DNA of 33,604 nt from Branchiostoma floridae (GCF_000003815.2 NW_023365831.1:1-33604); one strand, 5' to 3'; positions 1 to 11,826 are shown, counted from the stretch's first letter. Program-made: numbers and translations. Notes: generated by a model not told the origin, from the sequence alone.

Positions 1-365
1 TGTATGTAGACATGCAAAATAAGAACAGAAAAATGCAACGTTTGACGAAAATGCAGTCATTTCTTCATTGGTCGAACAGCTGATTGCCATGCTATCGCTA
101 ATTGTGATGGACAGTCATGATCGGTACATAGCAAAATGTTGGGTTGAAAACTATCCATACTACACAATCATACTCTCAATACACCAACCATATCTGACAG
201 TTCTATTCAGTCAGCGTATTACCAAGTAAAGTACTTGTCTTTCGATATGTACCTTTATGACAAACACATTTGTCAAAAGATTTCTACTGATTACAATTCA
301 ACAGGAAGTTGTCAACAATTTGTGAATGCAGTTATCACAACAGATAAAAGTATAACTGTCTTGTC

Positions 366-380
366 GGGGGGGGGGGGGGG
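366..380 (+). repeat. Poly-G homopolymer (G15)
   Basis: An uninterrupted run of 15 G lies in otherwise AT-rich sequence. Such runs are prone to length error in assemblies, so the exact count is unreliable. Confidence 0.85.
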
Positions 381-791
381 TTAAATATGTATCTCGTTTT
401 AGTAGTAGAACTAACTCCTATAGTACCAGAATGTTTTGTACAGCACTTGTTGGATGTAACATGTTGAACTTGTGAGCTGATAGTTATAAGTTTCTTATTA
501 TATTTCATTTTGGTTATGTGGGCAGAGGTGTAAACTATTTGGTGATGTACAGGGGCTCTTCTTATTTATTCCAGATTACTATCCGGCTCTTTTAGGCTGA
601 TTTTATAAAACAATAATGCAAGCAGTAGATAGACACAGTAATTTGATATGAGTGCCACGTTTTGTGCAAAGAAAGTTGCCAAAGAAGTACTTAGCCTTAG
701 TACTGAAAATTGACTAATAGGTTACCTTATCGCATTTCTACCACTTCACATGTGTATGGAAGGGAGATGAGACACGAATCTAATAGTGTAT

Positions 792-891
792 NNNNNNNNN
801 NNNNNNNNNNNNNNNNNNNNNNNNNNNNNNNNNNNNNNNNNNNNNNNNNNNNNNNNNNNNNNNNNNNNNNNNNNNNNNNNNNNNNNNNNNN
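792..891. other. Assembly gap (100 N)
   Basis: There are exactly 100 N, the usual placeholder for a gap of unknown size. Open frames drawn through it have no meaning. Confidence 0.99.
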
Positions 892-3800
892 TACTGATGA
901 CACGAAATTGTTTGGAGAGAGACTCAAGCTGATTCCACAATGTCTGTATAAGATCTGCCATTGACAGGAGAACGTGTATGCTAATGACCACTCTCTGTAC
1001 GCCAATGTAATTTACCATATGTTAGTGATCAGTAGTTATATACCAATGATTTTTTCGTATATACTAATGATCATTGATCTATGGTAGTGATCAGTAGGTA
1101 TATGCAGAGAGTAATTATGGTTTTATAGTGCTCGATACGATGGCATACTGTCCATGGGGAGGTAACGCTCAATGTCGTCAATGAAAGTACATACACTATC
1201 CTTTCTCTCTCTTCTTTCTGTGCAATCTGTATTCTTTGCCGGATGTTATTGTGTGTATATATCTATCTATAAACTTGGCAGGTGAAAGCTCTCACGCAAC
1301 TGCGTTCATGCTACCGGGGTGATTTGTAAGGTCAGGGGTTAGCTAGTCAGTACCTGCTTGCAACTCAATTTGGATATACTAATAGCAGTGCATCTATTCA
1401 AGTATGGAAAACCAATGGCTTCTCGTGTGAATGAAACTCGGTGTATATTGACTAAGTCAGTGCGCCAACCCAAGCTGTTTGAATGTGACGCTGTATTGCT
1501 GGAATGAAACACCTTGCCCACTCTGTTGGGAAGCTGCCATGTACTGTGACTTCATCGGACTGTTGAATAAACGGGATGGCTTTTTGCCATTCCCCCGTCT
1601 GAAGTAACTGTCTTGATGTAGCCATTGACTATGTGCCTTTTAGCATCGTCCATATCAACAATGCCTTGTCCCACTTAGATTAAGTCCTTGAGTAGTTTTT
1701 TCAGGCTAGTAAATCATTGCATAGCAAAGTTTTTGTTGCACACAATCAGTACATAGCTACTGACCGATGTTTTGATGACGGCCTGCTGGTTGCCTTCTCC
1801 GTGGAAATACTAAATGATTCTGCTTGGCACTTATAAACAAAATGGATAAGAAAATCTACTCCAACCATGAAATATGTTGAGGGAAAATGTTTGGGACTAC
1901 ATAGTTTACACTGGAGTAGCGCCACCTAACTGCATTGGGAAGTAAGAACCAGTCAGTAGGTTCAGCATTAGTTGAGTGTTAATGTACAGGTCACTAAATA
2001 AAACTACGACACAGTGTTTTTTCGATAGGTAAAGCTCCTGTACATTTGTGATTTTTCGCTTGATTTCATAACAAATATTTAGATTGATATTACGACATAG
2101 TTATAATGACATCATTAGTACATTTTATGGCATCTAATGTTTCGAAAACGTCCATAACGTTACATCATGCACACATCATATTCGTTTGATTTTACACAAG
2201 GTTCTCATTATGAATCGTTAAGTGTACAAAATAACAAGGTGTGTTTGCAGCCCTCTGTTAGTCCATTGCAAATTTACAGTATCGGTTTTGAAGCAAAACT
2301 ATCGAAATGACTATTTTGTTGCCATTTGGAAGAGTTCAAGATTGTGATTAAGCAACTCGATCGGTGGTACTGAAGCGCCGACTAGTAATCCATGGCGGTA
2401 CTGCATGCTTCAAACTGTGGGAAATTGCTACCAAGGATTACCAGTGGGCACTTCAGTCAATAAGCCAGTCAGGACAAGAGACCTGAAAATGTTTATTTCT
2501 ATTGGATGATATCAACAATAATGTTCCAACTGGTCAGGAAAAGGACCAATATGACGTTAGATATTGCTGCAAAATTACTTCACTATATACCTGCAATTAC
2601 TACTACGTAACGACAATTCGATATTCCAGCAGACCAATTAATGTTAACATCATATTCCTAAAAGTAAAACTGATAAACCTAGGGACAAGGGTGTGTTTCC
2701 AACAACGGTCCTGAAAAAGAATAGACATCAGTGGTGGTGAAAGACAGCGGTCCCGACTGAGACACGTCACTGCGATACGACGTAGTGTAGTGACGACGCC
2801 TAAAGTGCGATGAGACAGTCGATGACAATGGCATGCCGGCAGGTGACCTATGACGACAATTCAAGACGTAGAACATCTTCGGATCTAGCTGGCAACAGGA
2901 CAAAGCATTACTGTTAGATATCGCATTTGTCGTAATCTTATTGACCTTGTTATATGACCCCCTTCGGTCAGTATTGACCATAGTAAAATGCTAATGCTTC
3001 AAGATGGTCGCCTATTTTGTCAGCTTGGGGTAAGCTTTCTCAATTTCTGCCATTTCTCGCCAAGCTTTACTCAAAACGGTAACATTTCATCACGGTAGCG
3101 CTAGGCATTATAAAATTTCCATATCAATATTTGTGCAATATTTCAAATTCTTCTTTCTTTTCTCACCCTCTACAATTTGGGGTGGTGGGCTGTATACTTG
3201 AATGCCAGACACTATGACTAAGACACTAAGCCAGCACAATGACTCGATTCGATATATTGTCTTGTTTTAGGAGATCGGACGAACTTCTAGTATTTGTACA
3301 CTTGTCACTCTCAGTAGGAACATTGACGTGTATGTTGTCATGTTTCAGGCAGCTCCCCTAAGCGGCCATGGCTATATTGCACCATTAAAAAGTGATCACA
3401 TTCTGCAAGGAAACATTGTTACAGACAAAACGCAGATGCATTTGTATATAAGAAATTGATTAAACTTTTGAAACAGTGAAGACCTCAGGAAAAGACAATT
3501 TACAGGAAATAGATACTCGACCACTTATACTGGTAAAATACAAAATACACCAATTGCTACTTAATATCCCATTGGGATTGTGAAATGTATTAAGTATTCT
3601 TATTCTTGATTTTAGATGGGTACATTTTAAAAATAAGCCTTTAAAATTAAGGCCCTTTGGCGATTTATTTCCCAATTCCCGTAACCGAACCTTTTGACGG
3701 TTAGAGCAATAAATAGAAGTGCTTTGTATCTCCTGTTATTTCAACCAGCTATTCACATATACATATGATATACGTATAATATACAGATTTGACTGGTCCT

Positions 3801-5209
3801 CATCTACATATACCATGATACGCTTACGGTCTCCGTTTACCTCCGACATGATCAAATTGGACAATCATCACTGGCTTTAGCACAGACGAAAACGCTTTGC
3901 AATGGACGACTAAACAGCCTTCCAAAATCGATAAAAGCTTTTAGACACACGAGAAGACGACAAGACCATTCGGCATTTCGATGCATTAGTGGCTGTTAAA
4001 TACGTGTTAACCCAGGAGATGTTGGTATTTGACAATGTCAATTTGGACCGTTAAAAGATTCGAGTAACTGTTGCACATGCACCATTGCTATAGTCTACAT
4101 TTAATTAAGGGGTTGTAAATACACCTTTTAAAGGCAGCAAAGATGCTCACTCTTATCATGCATGTAAGAGTGGCAGAAGTCCACACGTGATACTAGTATT
4201 TTGTTAGATGTTGTTGGTAGCTGTTTTGTTGAGTAATTTGGACCCAACTGTTTAGCACTGAAGCCCAATAGTTATTAGTATGAAGTCGAGCAGACAGTAT
4301 GTAAAGTAACCTTGTTCGCAGTATATATTAAAGACGTTTGCTTTTGATGACTAAGACAACAAATGGTGTGACACCTTCAAGCTATATATTGTTTGTAGCG
4401 CGCCTATGAAGGCAGCTATTTAGCGCTATGTTGTATCAGATTGAAAGGCCCCGTCCTGCTGTGTATCTGCCTCCTGTCTGTGTTTTTTAATAAAAAAAAG
4501 CCGGGAGTTGGGAGTTGAGGGAGAGTTCATGGGAGAGAGGTGTCGGTCAGAGAAGGAAGCAAAGAGAGAGGGTCCCAACTCAGCAGCTCCCGTGCGTGTC
4601 AACGGCATGGTCTGTGTCTTGTGTGTGTTTCTAAGCCATGTAGTCTAAACATTACTCGTGCAGCATTCAAAGAACTGGGCAACAGTACCGCCCCTTCCCT
4701 ACATGCAAACACGCTTAAAATCAGTCCATGAAGAGGTATGTGAACTCGGTCACGTTTGGAACCACTTCTTCACACTGCAACTGCGACATCTAGCTGCAGA
4801 GTGAAGAACAACAAGTTGAAATTTGAAGGCGACAGACTGTGATTAATCTCCGGGCTGCAGATTCACCGATGCCAAAAGATAGTGTCAAAACTGACCATGG
4901 ATTATAGCCGGCCAAAGGGGGTCAGCCGGCCACCGGTAAATCTGCATGGTTAAGACGGAAGCCAAAACATCTTCGGGGGATTATATAAAGAACGTTGCTA
5001 TCCATTGTTTAAACAACCTGATATATATTAAGAAAAAATGCCGAAACTCATAATTAGCCCCACTCGATTGTAATACAATATCAATGATTTAAGCTAGCTC
5101 TTATTGTTCTAGAAATTAGGTTGCCAATTTTATTCTATATTAATAATCTGCATATGTTCTAAGTTTGATACTTGTTTTAGTAATTAGGATGATAAGTTTG
5201 TTTCTTCTT

Positions 5210-5265
5210 CTTTTTTTGCCATACATTGTACCGTGTACGATCGTTGCGCAATAAAGTTCTTCTTC
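5210..5265 (+). mobile_element. 3' tail of a non-LTR retrotransposon (LINE), fragment
   Basis: The stretch ends in TTGCGCAATAAAGTTCTTCT, with AATAAA at 5250-5255 followed by TTC-type repeats. This is the style of 3' end seen in CR1/L2-like LINEs of invertebrates (family knowledge from memory). A related tail occurs at about 9765-9812 (GCTGCGCACTAAAGTTATTG), which supports an interspersed repeat over chance. The AT-rich stretch upstream (about 4980-5209) may be 3' UTR of the same element, but no reverse transcriptase frame is visible, so this is a 5'-truncated copy at best. Confidence 0.5.
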
Positions 5266-6073
5266 TATTCACGGACACCGACACATCTACCGTTAGTTTT
5301 CAGCTCTTCGTGCATGGATATTTATGCCTCTTGCGATTATTCAAAAGACCTTCTGCTATCACGTGCAGAGATATGGAAGTACCATAGATATTCTTTAGAA
5401 AAATAGATGACTGAAAACTTTGTGAGAAAATGATGATATTTTGACGTAAAATGGAGCACGATATACAACTTTAAAAATCGGACTCAGAGTACAACTGGAG
5501 TTAGCAACAATGTTGCCCTTCTCCCATCGAACGTGCCAAAATGACCCGACCCGCGAATTAGTTTTACTTCTGTCTATGTTTCGGTCAGGTCAAAACATAC
5601 GGAGATTACCTGTTCCATCGCTATGGGTTTCAGCTGACACGAGATTGTTTTCGGGTCAACCCTTGTGTTGCATGTGTACATGTGCATATGTGCTCGGCTG
5701 TATCTAACTACGTTACTTGTGTAAGGGACGAGTAGGAATTCGAAAAGGTACCGCAGAATGTAATGAGTACCCAATCAACAACACAGTCTGTTGAACTTCA
5801 TAACACACACTCGGACATATGTTTCCTTTCAATATCGGTCTTCAAGGCTCACAAAATATTAGCAGAAACATTCTTGGCTGATCTCCAAGCATATATGTTA
5901 TTTCCAATCTTCGCCTTAGTTTTGTACGTCCTCGGAAGTGGTGCGATCAAAAGGTGTAAAAATATCGTATAAAGAACAAAAGAAGATGAAGGCATTCATC
6001 TGCTCAGAGTCTAATTTTTGCTCGTATCTTGGTAGATAACAGTACTTCAGGAATCTCGAATTTCAAGTGCAGT
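5266..6073. other. Unassigned spacer
   Basis: No gene recognised. Only short open frames (under 70 codons) without domains occur here, on both strands. There is no repeat structure that I can see. Confidence 0.55.
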
Positions 6074-6086
6074 TTTGTGAATAATC
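6074..6086 (+). repeat. SINE target-site duplication, left copy
   Basis: The 13-bp sequence TTTGTGAATAATC is identical to that at 6377-6389 and immediately flanks the SINE. Confidence 0.88.
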
Positions 6087-6376
6087 GGTGCAATGGCCTA
6101 GTGGGTAGAGTGTTCGCCTTGCATTCGGAAGGTCGTGAGTTCGATCCCGGCCGAGTCATACCAAAGACTATAAAAATGGTACATGCTGCTTTCTCTGCTT
6201 AGCACTCAGCATTCGGGAAAGAGTATGGAAGTTGAACACACACCACTACCAGTGGACTAGCCCCCTGCTGTAGTGATTGCGTTGTGTGTGGCCCAGGGTT
6301 AACGAAACAGAGATGGGCACCGCCCTATGCGCCAGAAATGGGCACTACCCTTGGCGCGGGAAGGGTTTAACTTAAC
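6087..6376 (+). mobile_element. tRNA-derived SINE, complete, with target-site duplication
   Basis: The head carries an RNA polymerase III internal promoter: A box TGGCCTAGTGGG at 6094-6105, matching TRGCNNAGYNGG, and B box AGTTCGATCCC at 6138-6148. A non-tRNA body of about 200 bp follows, ending in a TTTAACTTAAC tail rather than poly-A. The insert is bracketed by a perfect 13-bp direct repeat, TTTGTGAATAATC, at 6074-6086 and 6377-6389. This is the target-site duplication made by LINE-driven retroposition, and its perfect match suggests a fairly recent insertion. The TTAAC-type tail hints that the partner LINE recognises a specific 3' end. It is not a working tRNA gene, because the 3' half departs from a cloverleaf. 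Confidence 0.88.
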
Positions 6377-6389
6377 TTTGTGAATAATC
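6377..6389 (+). repeat. SINE target-site duplication, right copy
   Basis: The 13-bp sequence TTTGTGAATAATC is identical to that at 6074-6086, directly after the SINE tail. Confidence 0.88.
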
Positions 6390-8615
6390 AACAGATCGCG
6401 GTGTTGCAGAAATAAGCCAGTTTCGGAGTGACAGTACTTCGTAAGATATTCAACGTTCAAGCATTTGTGAATGACTTATTTTATCGTGCTTCATTGATGA
6501 TGCAAATGCATTTGTAATTAGCACAATCCATTTTCATTGATGGTCTTCTATACGCATGATACACATTTGGTATGTCGGGAATTGGTATCCTTTGACAGAA
6601 TTCCACTCTAACATTGATTATATGAATCAAATTTTAACAAAATATTATATATGTGATTTTCACATTTAACCACCTTTCAAATGTGTCACTAGTAAGGGAT
6701 TACCATCATTTACCAATGAAGAACTATGAATTTGTCATATAAAATATGAAAATCTATGCTCCACACCTAGAAGTGCAACATTGAGAATCTGGTCCGTACA
6801 AAATGTAGATGCATCTCATATTTTTTTATCATTCAGGGCTGCATTATAGCACAATCTCGCTAGATGGTGCGGATGAATTGAGATTAAAAATCAAATGTTC
6901 CAGATAGGAAGGATGGTTGATTTGTGTAACATATTCTTGTGTGTTTTCCTGGTTATGCCATGCTGATTACATGGATGACATCGTCTGGACACCCAAAAAC
7001 TGATGTATGAAAAAAAAACTGGTCAAGAAAAAAAGTTGCCTCATGGAATCTCGCAAGTTTCCAGGAAGGTTGAACAAATGATGAACCAAACAAATTCAAA
7101 CAATTGATCATTTTTTTATATATCCTTCCCTCATTTGGGAAGGCTTCATTCATTAGTATCTGTTTTTCAATATATTTCTCGCCAATTTGCGACATACATT
7201 TGCACATTTGCAGCTTCTTTGCGCGTTGGCAGTATGTTTGCAATTTTTTTGAAAAATGATTACAATTGCAACGCGCTTAGATGTCATCTCTTTAACTAAG
7301 TCAGGGTGGCCTTAAACATGCGAGAAGTCCGGGGAGGTATTGCTGAGAGCGAGATTTCTGAGAGATATTTTCGTGCAGCACAACGGGTATCTTTCACATT
7401 TGCGTCCTCTATAGATAAACTATATATAGCTATACGTAGCTTCTATTCTATTACATGGCCTTAAGAGGTGTTATTTCCACGGCAAATGTCCGGGCACTTA
7501 ATGTTCTTCATTGAAAATACATCACGACCGAATATTAATAACAGGATAGCAAAAGATAATCACTCAGAACAAGTCACGACAAATTGCCACCGGAAAGTGG
7601 ACATAATTCTGATCCGCCCATTCACTCAAACTCGTTAGAAGCGGTTTGATCGCTACGAGCGGAGAGTCTGCGAAGTTGTTGTTATACTATCGCGTAAAAC
7701 GTGAATGAAAAAAAGGAAGCCACAATTTGCCCTGGCCCCAGGAAAGCATATGAACTACAAAGGGGCCGTGGAGAATCGAGCTCTTTTAATTCTACTCCCC
7801 CCTTGGGGATCGGTGACATTTCATGATTGAATGGTGACGATCTGGAGCGCTGATCGCACGTATCACCTGCACGTGCTGACGTCATTGCCAGGAGAACCGC
7901 CCGTAAGGTCCGCCCTCAAACATTGTTGCACATCATTAGACTTCCTGGAACTGTTCCGCAACGACGTCACCACAGGCCGCCAAATTACCACTGGGAAAAC
8001 AGAATGCGCCTATCCAGTAACATTGTTGTTTGGTCCAGCGTGCTTCAATATGTTAAAGTAAAAATACTTGCGATGATACGTGTATCACAAGAAAATGATT
8101 GTCGTATACGGTATTCATTTTAATATTTCATTACGGCAGTTGGTCGGGAGGAGTTTTTCCGGGGGCATAGGTGGATATCTGAAACACTGTTCATCGTGTC
8201 TTTATGTTTGTGGAATTTTATTTGCAAGATCTGTAAAAAAAACCATTACAAGTATGTGGACTTTGAAAACATCCATTTGGTAGAGACATAGGAAACGTGC
8301 ATATGACAAGGTCAGTGATTGACATCATTGTGACTAATACGAATGCAGGTGTACTAGTGTTGCCTATCGTGCAATTAAAAACATTACAAAACGTATAGTA
8401 GACAACTAGCCCAAATCTTACTGTAGCATATGAAATGTACTCTTATGAGATTAGTGTTATTCCACAACAGAAACAGAATGTTTTTTCCATGGCGAGGAGT
8501 GTTGTGATTTCTATTTGACTCCCGTGGTTTCGGTTCAACATACTCAGTGCCTCATTACTTCGTCCGAGCCGATTCCTCGAGCTCTGATCCGCCGGCCGTG
8601 TGACTATTCTCTACC
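6390..8615. other. Unassigned spacer with one CRE/E-box cluster
   Basis: No gene recognised. The longest open frame is a minus-strand frame of 96 codons at 6953-7243, low in complexity and rich in Lys, Ile and Phe, with no domain that I can name. The section 7600-8060 is richer in GC and has the palindromic motifs CACGTG (7870-7875) and TGACGTCA (7877-7884) side by side. The frames crossing that section (plus 7831-8061 and minus 7682-7885) resemble nothing known to me. Confidence 0.5.
7870..7884. promoter_or_regulatory. Adjacent E-box (CACGTG) and CRE (TGACGTCA)
   Basis: Two full palindromic transcription-factor sites lie one base apart: CACGTG, bound by bHLH-zip factors such as USF and Myc, and TGACGTCA, bound by CREB/ATF. 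The local sequence is more GC-rich than its surroundings. No start site or exon can be shown, so promoter function is only a possibility. Confidence 0.25.
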
Positions 8616-8785
8616 AGACTCCGGGGCGCTGGAAAACCGTAGAAATGGAACAAATAGAGGAGTGAATAAGCCGGGCAGAGGAGCGGAGCCGGGCAGGGAA
8701 CAGTACCGGAACAGTACTACACTCCTCTGGCCGGCTTACTCCTCTATTTGTTCCATTTCTACGGTTTTCCAGCGACCCGGAGTCT
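8616..8785. mobile_element. 170-bp foldback (palindromic) element, MITE-like
   Basis: Two arms of about 65 bp, 8616-8683 and 8722-8785, are reverse complements of each other with few mismatches. The ends read AGACTCCGG and CCGGAGTCT. The centre holds a second small palindrome, AGTAC...GTACT, near 8702-8718. One strand would fold into a near-perfect hairpin. It has no coding capacity. No clear target-site duplication is visible, so the exact termini are uncertain. Confidence 0.75.
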
Positions 8786-8917
8786 AATATTACAGACTAC
8801 GTGTGACGGGGTATCTCACATTGTGCGGTACATGCGCACGTGGCAGGGACATGTGTACGGGCTGGCAGAAATGCAATGCTTCTTTCAGACTACCAAGTCC
8901 ATACGATGACCAACACT

Positions 8918-9398
8918 ATTATATAAGATACATACCTCATTATCGATTATCATCATTATCCTTATGACGATGTACAGGAGCATTATAGATACTAGTATAT
9001 ATTTCATATCATTATTAATCCTATTAGAAAGACATTATATAAGATATATACCTCATTATGGATTGTCATCAATATCCTTATTACGGTGTACAAGGGCATT
9101 GTATAAAATATATATTTCATATCATTATTATTCCTATTAGAAAGACATTATATAAGATATATACCTCATTATGGATTGTCATCAATATCCTTATTACGAT
9201 GTACAAGGGCATTGTATAAGATATATATTTCATATCATTATTATTCCTATTAGAAAGACATTATATAAGATATATACCTCATTATGGATTGTCATCAATA
9301 TCCCTCTTACGATGTTCAAGGACATTATATAAGATGTATATTTCATATCATTATTATTCCTATTAGAAAGACATTATATAAGATATATATATCTCATG
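8918..9398 (+). repeat. 113-bp tandem repeat, about 4.2 copies
   Basis: The phrase GACATTATATAAGATATATA recurs at 9031, 9144, 9257 and 9370, exactly 113 bp apart each time, and a more diverged first copy starts near 8918. Each unit contains two related halves (CATTATATAAGATATA... and CATTGTATAAGATATA...), so the 113-bp unit may have arisen by doubling. It is AT-rich and non-coding. Confidence 0.9.
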
Positions 9399-9736
9399 TA
9401 AGACATATTGTATACATCTTGTATAATGACCTTGCCATTACTTAATGCCCGATGGCTTCCGTAGTACGATAGTCGTACAATCGCAATGTGAATATATTCT
9501 TGGTAAATGTGCTGCGTGTATAAATGTCGTACGAAATTTAGCTGTCTTATTTCGGAATTGATGAACTTAGACCCTTGTTGGTAGTTGGTTCTGCCACAGC
9601 CTGTTTGAAAATTATTTTTACGATAAATTTGTCATTGGCGAGTTCTTAATACCTCTGTCACGTTATCCACGATCTTCGGGCGTATCGATGGAAGATCGGC
9701 CATATTTAAGATTGACAAGGGGTTGTGCGTATTTTT
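9399..9736. other. Unassigned; contains an inverted partial copy of the 9916-10128 element
   Basis: The segment around 9573-9625 (TTGGTAGTTGGTTCTGCCAC onward) is the diverged reverse complement of about 9965-10010. GTCGTACAATCG near 9470 resembles the arm of the element at 9916-10128. No coding signal is seen. Confidence 0.45.
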
Positions 9737-9815
9737 CACCTGAAAACCATCCCTGTCACATATAAGCCATACTTTGTTCCTTGTACAATTGCTGCGCACT
9801 AAAGTTATTGTTATA
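9737..9815 (+). mobile_element. 3' tail of a non-LTR retrotransposon, fragment
   Basis: The section ends CCTTGTACAATTGCTGCGCACTAAAGTTATTGTTAT in pattern, closely matching the LINE-like tail at 5225-5265 (CCGTGTACGATCGTTGCGCA then ATAAAG). No coding part is attached. Confidence 0.4.
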
Positions 9816-9915
9816 AGCGAGGCTCGGGCGATTGCCGCAGAATCGTCGTCCGATCGATTTTCGCCAAATGTGACAGGGGTATTACAAAAGCCACCCCCCC
9901 CCCCACCATAGCTAA

Positions 9916-10128
9916 GGCTGCGACCACATAGGTCGTGCGATCGTTGTACGATTTTGATGCCATAGGATTTTCAAGCAGGCCGTGACAGAACCAACCACCA
10001 ACATTGATCCAAAACAGCATTTTGTGTACCAAGACAGCTAAACTTTGCAGGAGACGTACATTTTTGTCCTTCAAAATGCCCGAATATATCGATCGTACGA
10101 CGATCGCACGACCTATGTGACCACGCCT
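9916..10128. mobile_element. About 213-bp inverted-repeat element (MITE-like)
   Basis: The arms are GGCTGCGACCACATAGGTCG with extension to about 9952, and its reverse complement at about 10091-10128 (CGACCTATGTGACCACGCC at the end), with a few mismatches. TAA lies next to the left end and TTAA next to the right end, compatible with a 3-bp TAA duplication of the PIF/Harbinger type, but this is weak evidence. The minus-strand open frame of 121 codons crossing it (9811-10176) is created by the palindromic arms and is not taken as a gene. A C-rich run (about 9893-9904) lies just before it. Confidence 0.6.
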
Positions 10129-10129
10129 T

Positions 10130-10700
10130 AAATCAGTGACTCGGGTGGCACTAATACTAGTAATAGGTAGGATCATCGCCGTAGATGTACCATGACGTTA
10201 GGGTTCAACGGCATTGACGTCAATATGTCAACCCAACTGTGCAAGACTGATGTGTCTTTTGCATGAAATGAGCAGGACCAACCTGAAATACAACACGATG
10301 TAGGGCCTGGGGAAATTATTGCTGTGTTTCCGATTCCGTACCTAAAAAATTATGGTCGGTAGGTAGAGATTCCAATTTGTTAATTGTTTTTTATACCACA
10401 ACTGCAGTCTAAAATATAATACTGTCCCAAGACACTGGTATTTTCAACATCATATTGCAATTAAGCGTATCAAAATATAAGAAGTTCAATATTTACTACA
10501 CATTCTCCCATCAACTGTTCAAAGCTTTCATCTGTTAGCAGAATGTGAAATACAAGACTGGATGATTAGTTAATTATTCATCACTCATATGTCAGATTGA
10601 AAATTTTATGTTCCTTGGCTGTGCAGGAGTATAAGCTCTTCGAACTTATCCTTACTGTTCATGCATGTATTACTAGCAAATCTTTCTATATCCTATATTT
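10130..10700. other. Unassigned spacer
   Basis: AT-rich sequence with no gene, no clear repeat and no motif that I can name. Confidence 0.5.
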
Positions 10701-10734
10701 ATATTTCAGCCATACCATAGGTATGGTGAAATAT
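10701..10734. repeat. 34-bp palindrome
   Basis: The arms are ATATTTCAGCCATACC and GGTATGGTGAAATAT around ATAG, with one unpaired base. It sits immediately before the 42-bp palindrome family and may be the outer edge of that array. Confidence 0.7.
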
Positions 10735-10738
10735 ATTG

Positions 10739-10780
10739 TTATATTGCAATCCATACATAGTATGGGATTGCAATATATTG
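10739..10780. repeat. 42-bp palindrome family, single copy
   Basis: The core TATATTGCAATCC...GGATTGCAATATA surrounds ATACATAGTAT. The same palindrome is found in tandem pairs at 11827-11909 and 13819-13903. In each case it directly precedes a TC-rich tract and then the 163-bp monomer array, so it marks a junction of the repeat family. Confidence 0.85.
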
Positions 10781-11777
10781 TTTTTCCTTGGTCTCCTCTT
10801 CTCCTGTCAAATCTTCAAATTAATTCAACTTTTTCATTTTTTGGCCAAATGAGCTGAAATTTGGCAGGGTGGTAGAAATAGCAAATACCCCCAGACGTTT
10901 TTTTTCACTTTCTTGATAGAGGCCTTAGAATTTATGATATTTAGGGTTTTTGGTCATTTTTAGACAAAATATGTATATTTTGGGCCCCTGTGCCCTGGTA
11001 TTACAAGATAATGACCCGAAATTTGGTACAGAGGTGCATTGGACATATCAGCACAGAAAATCATCAACACTTTTTTCATAGATCACTTCAAAAATTAGTT
11101 ATTTTAGGGTTTTTGGCCACTTTTGACTAAAAATGTATATTTTTGGCTCCTATGCCCTTGTATTAAGACCAAATGACCTGTAATTTGGTACATAGGTGCG
11201 TTTGACATATGACCACAGAACTCCATCAGCACTATATTCGTTGTTCACTCCAAAAATGAGTAATTTTAGGGTTTTTGGCCATTTTTTACTAAAAATGTAT
11301 ATTTTTTGCTCCTGTGCCCTTGTATAGAAACCAAATGACCTGAAATTTGGTACAGAGGTGCATTGAACATATGCTCACAGGACCCCATTGACACTTTCTT
11401 CGTAGATCACTTCAAAAACTAGTTATTTGGGGGTTTTCAGTCATTTTTTAACTAAAAATGTATATTTTTGGTGACTATGCCCTTGTATGTAAACCAAATG
11501 ACCTGACATTTGGTACAAAGGTAAATTGGACATATGACAACAGGACCCCACCAACACTTTCTTCATAGAGCACTTATAAAATGAGTTATTTTGGGATTTT
11601 TAGCCATTTTTAACTAAAAATGTATATTTTTGGCTCCTATGCCCTTATATTGAAACCAAATGACCTAAAATTTGGCATGAAGGTGTGTAGGACAAGTGCC
11701 CACAGTACTTCATTTTCCCTTTGAGCAAACATTACTTCAAATTGTTGAATTTTGGGATTTTTTCAAGGATGAAGATG
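10781..11777 (+). repeat. 163-bp-monomer tandem block I
   Basis: A pyrimidine-rich leader containing TTCTCCTGTCAAATCTTCAAA is followed by about six degenerate monomers. The landmark GAAATTTGG recurs near 10856, 11017, 11181, 11340, 11507 and 11671, with spacing of about 160-166 bp. Each monomer carries a T-rich stretch (TTTTGGCCATTTTTGACTA type), then TGGCTCCTATGCCCTTGTAT, then AAATGACCTGAAATTTGGTA, then GGACATATG. It is non-coding. The block-scale unit repeats about 1.1 kb later as block II. Confidence 0.88.
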
Positions 11778-11826
11778 GATTGCAATATGCTGTATTTGCT
11801 CCTAAGCAAATGTCGGCCTTTCTAGT
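11778..11826 (+). repeat. Junction module (GATTGCAATATGCTG...TTTCTAGT)
   Basis: This is a 49-bp module with the internal palindrome ATTTGCTC-CTA-AGCAAAT. It recurs at 26931-26979, 27974-28022, 30466-30509 and 33561-33604, each time directly before a pyrimidine tract or, here, before the 42-bp palindromes. Confidence 0.85.

Larger units (their letters stand above)
1..5209. other. Unassigned AT-rich non-coding DNA
   Basis: I see no gene here. Open frames on both strands stay at about 100 codons or fewer, show no recognisable domain, and have no convincing chain of splice sites. The visible items are a G15 run at 366-380, a 100-N assembly gap at 792-891, and two copies of a short TAGTGATCAGTAG motif at about 1023 and 1086. 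There is also an imperfect 29-bp palindrome at 2766-2794 (arms GTCACT...AGTGAC). This is best read as intergenic or intronic DNA with old repeats too worn to name. Confidence 0.6.

Noticed and set aside
892-912. CTGATGA...CGAAA resembling a hammerhead ribozyme core
   Set aside because: Only two bases separate the two core boxes, so stem II cannot form, and the left side is an assembly gap.
6087-6160. Functional tRNA gene
   Set aside because: A and B boxes are present, but the 3' half does not complete a cloverleaf. The sequence runs into a SINE body flanked by a target-site duplication.
9811-10176. Minus-strand frame of 121 codons
   Set aside because: It spans the palindromic arms of a small inverted-repeat element and a C-rich run, with no domain.
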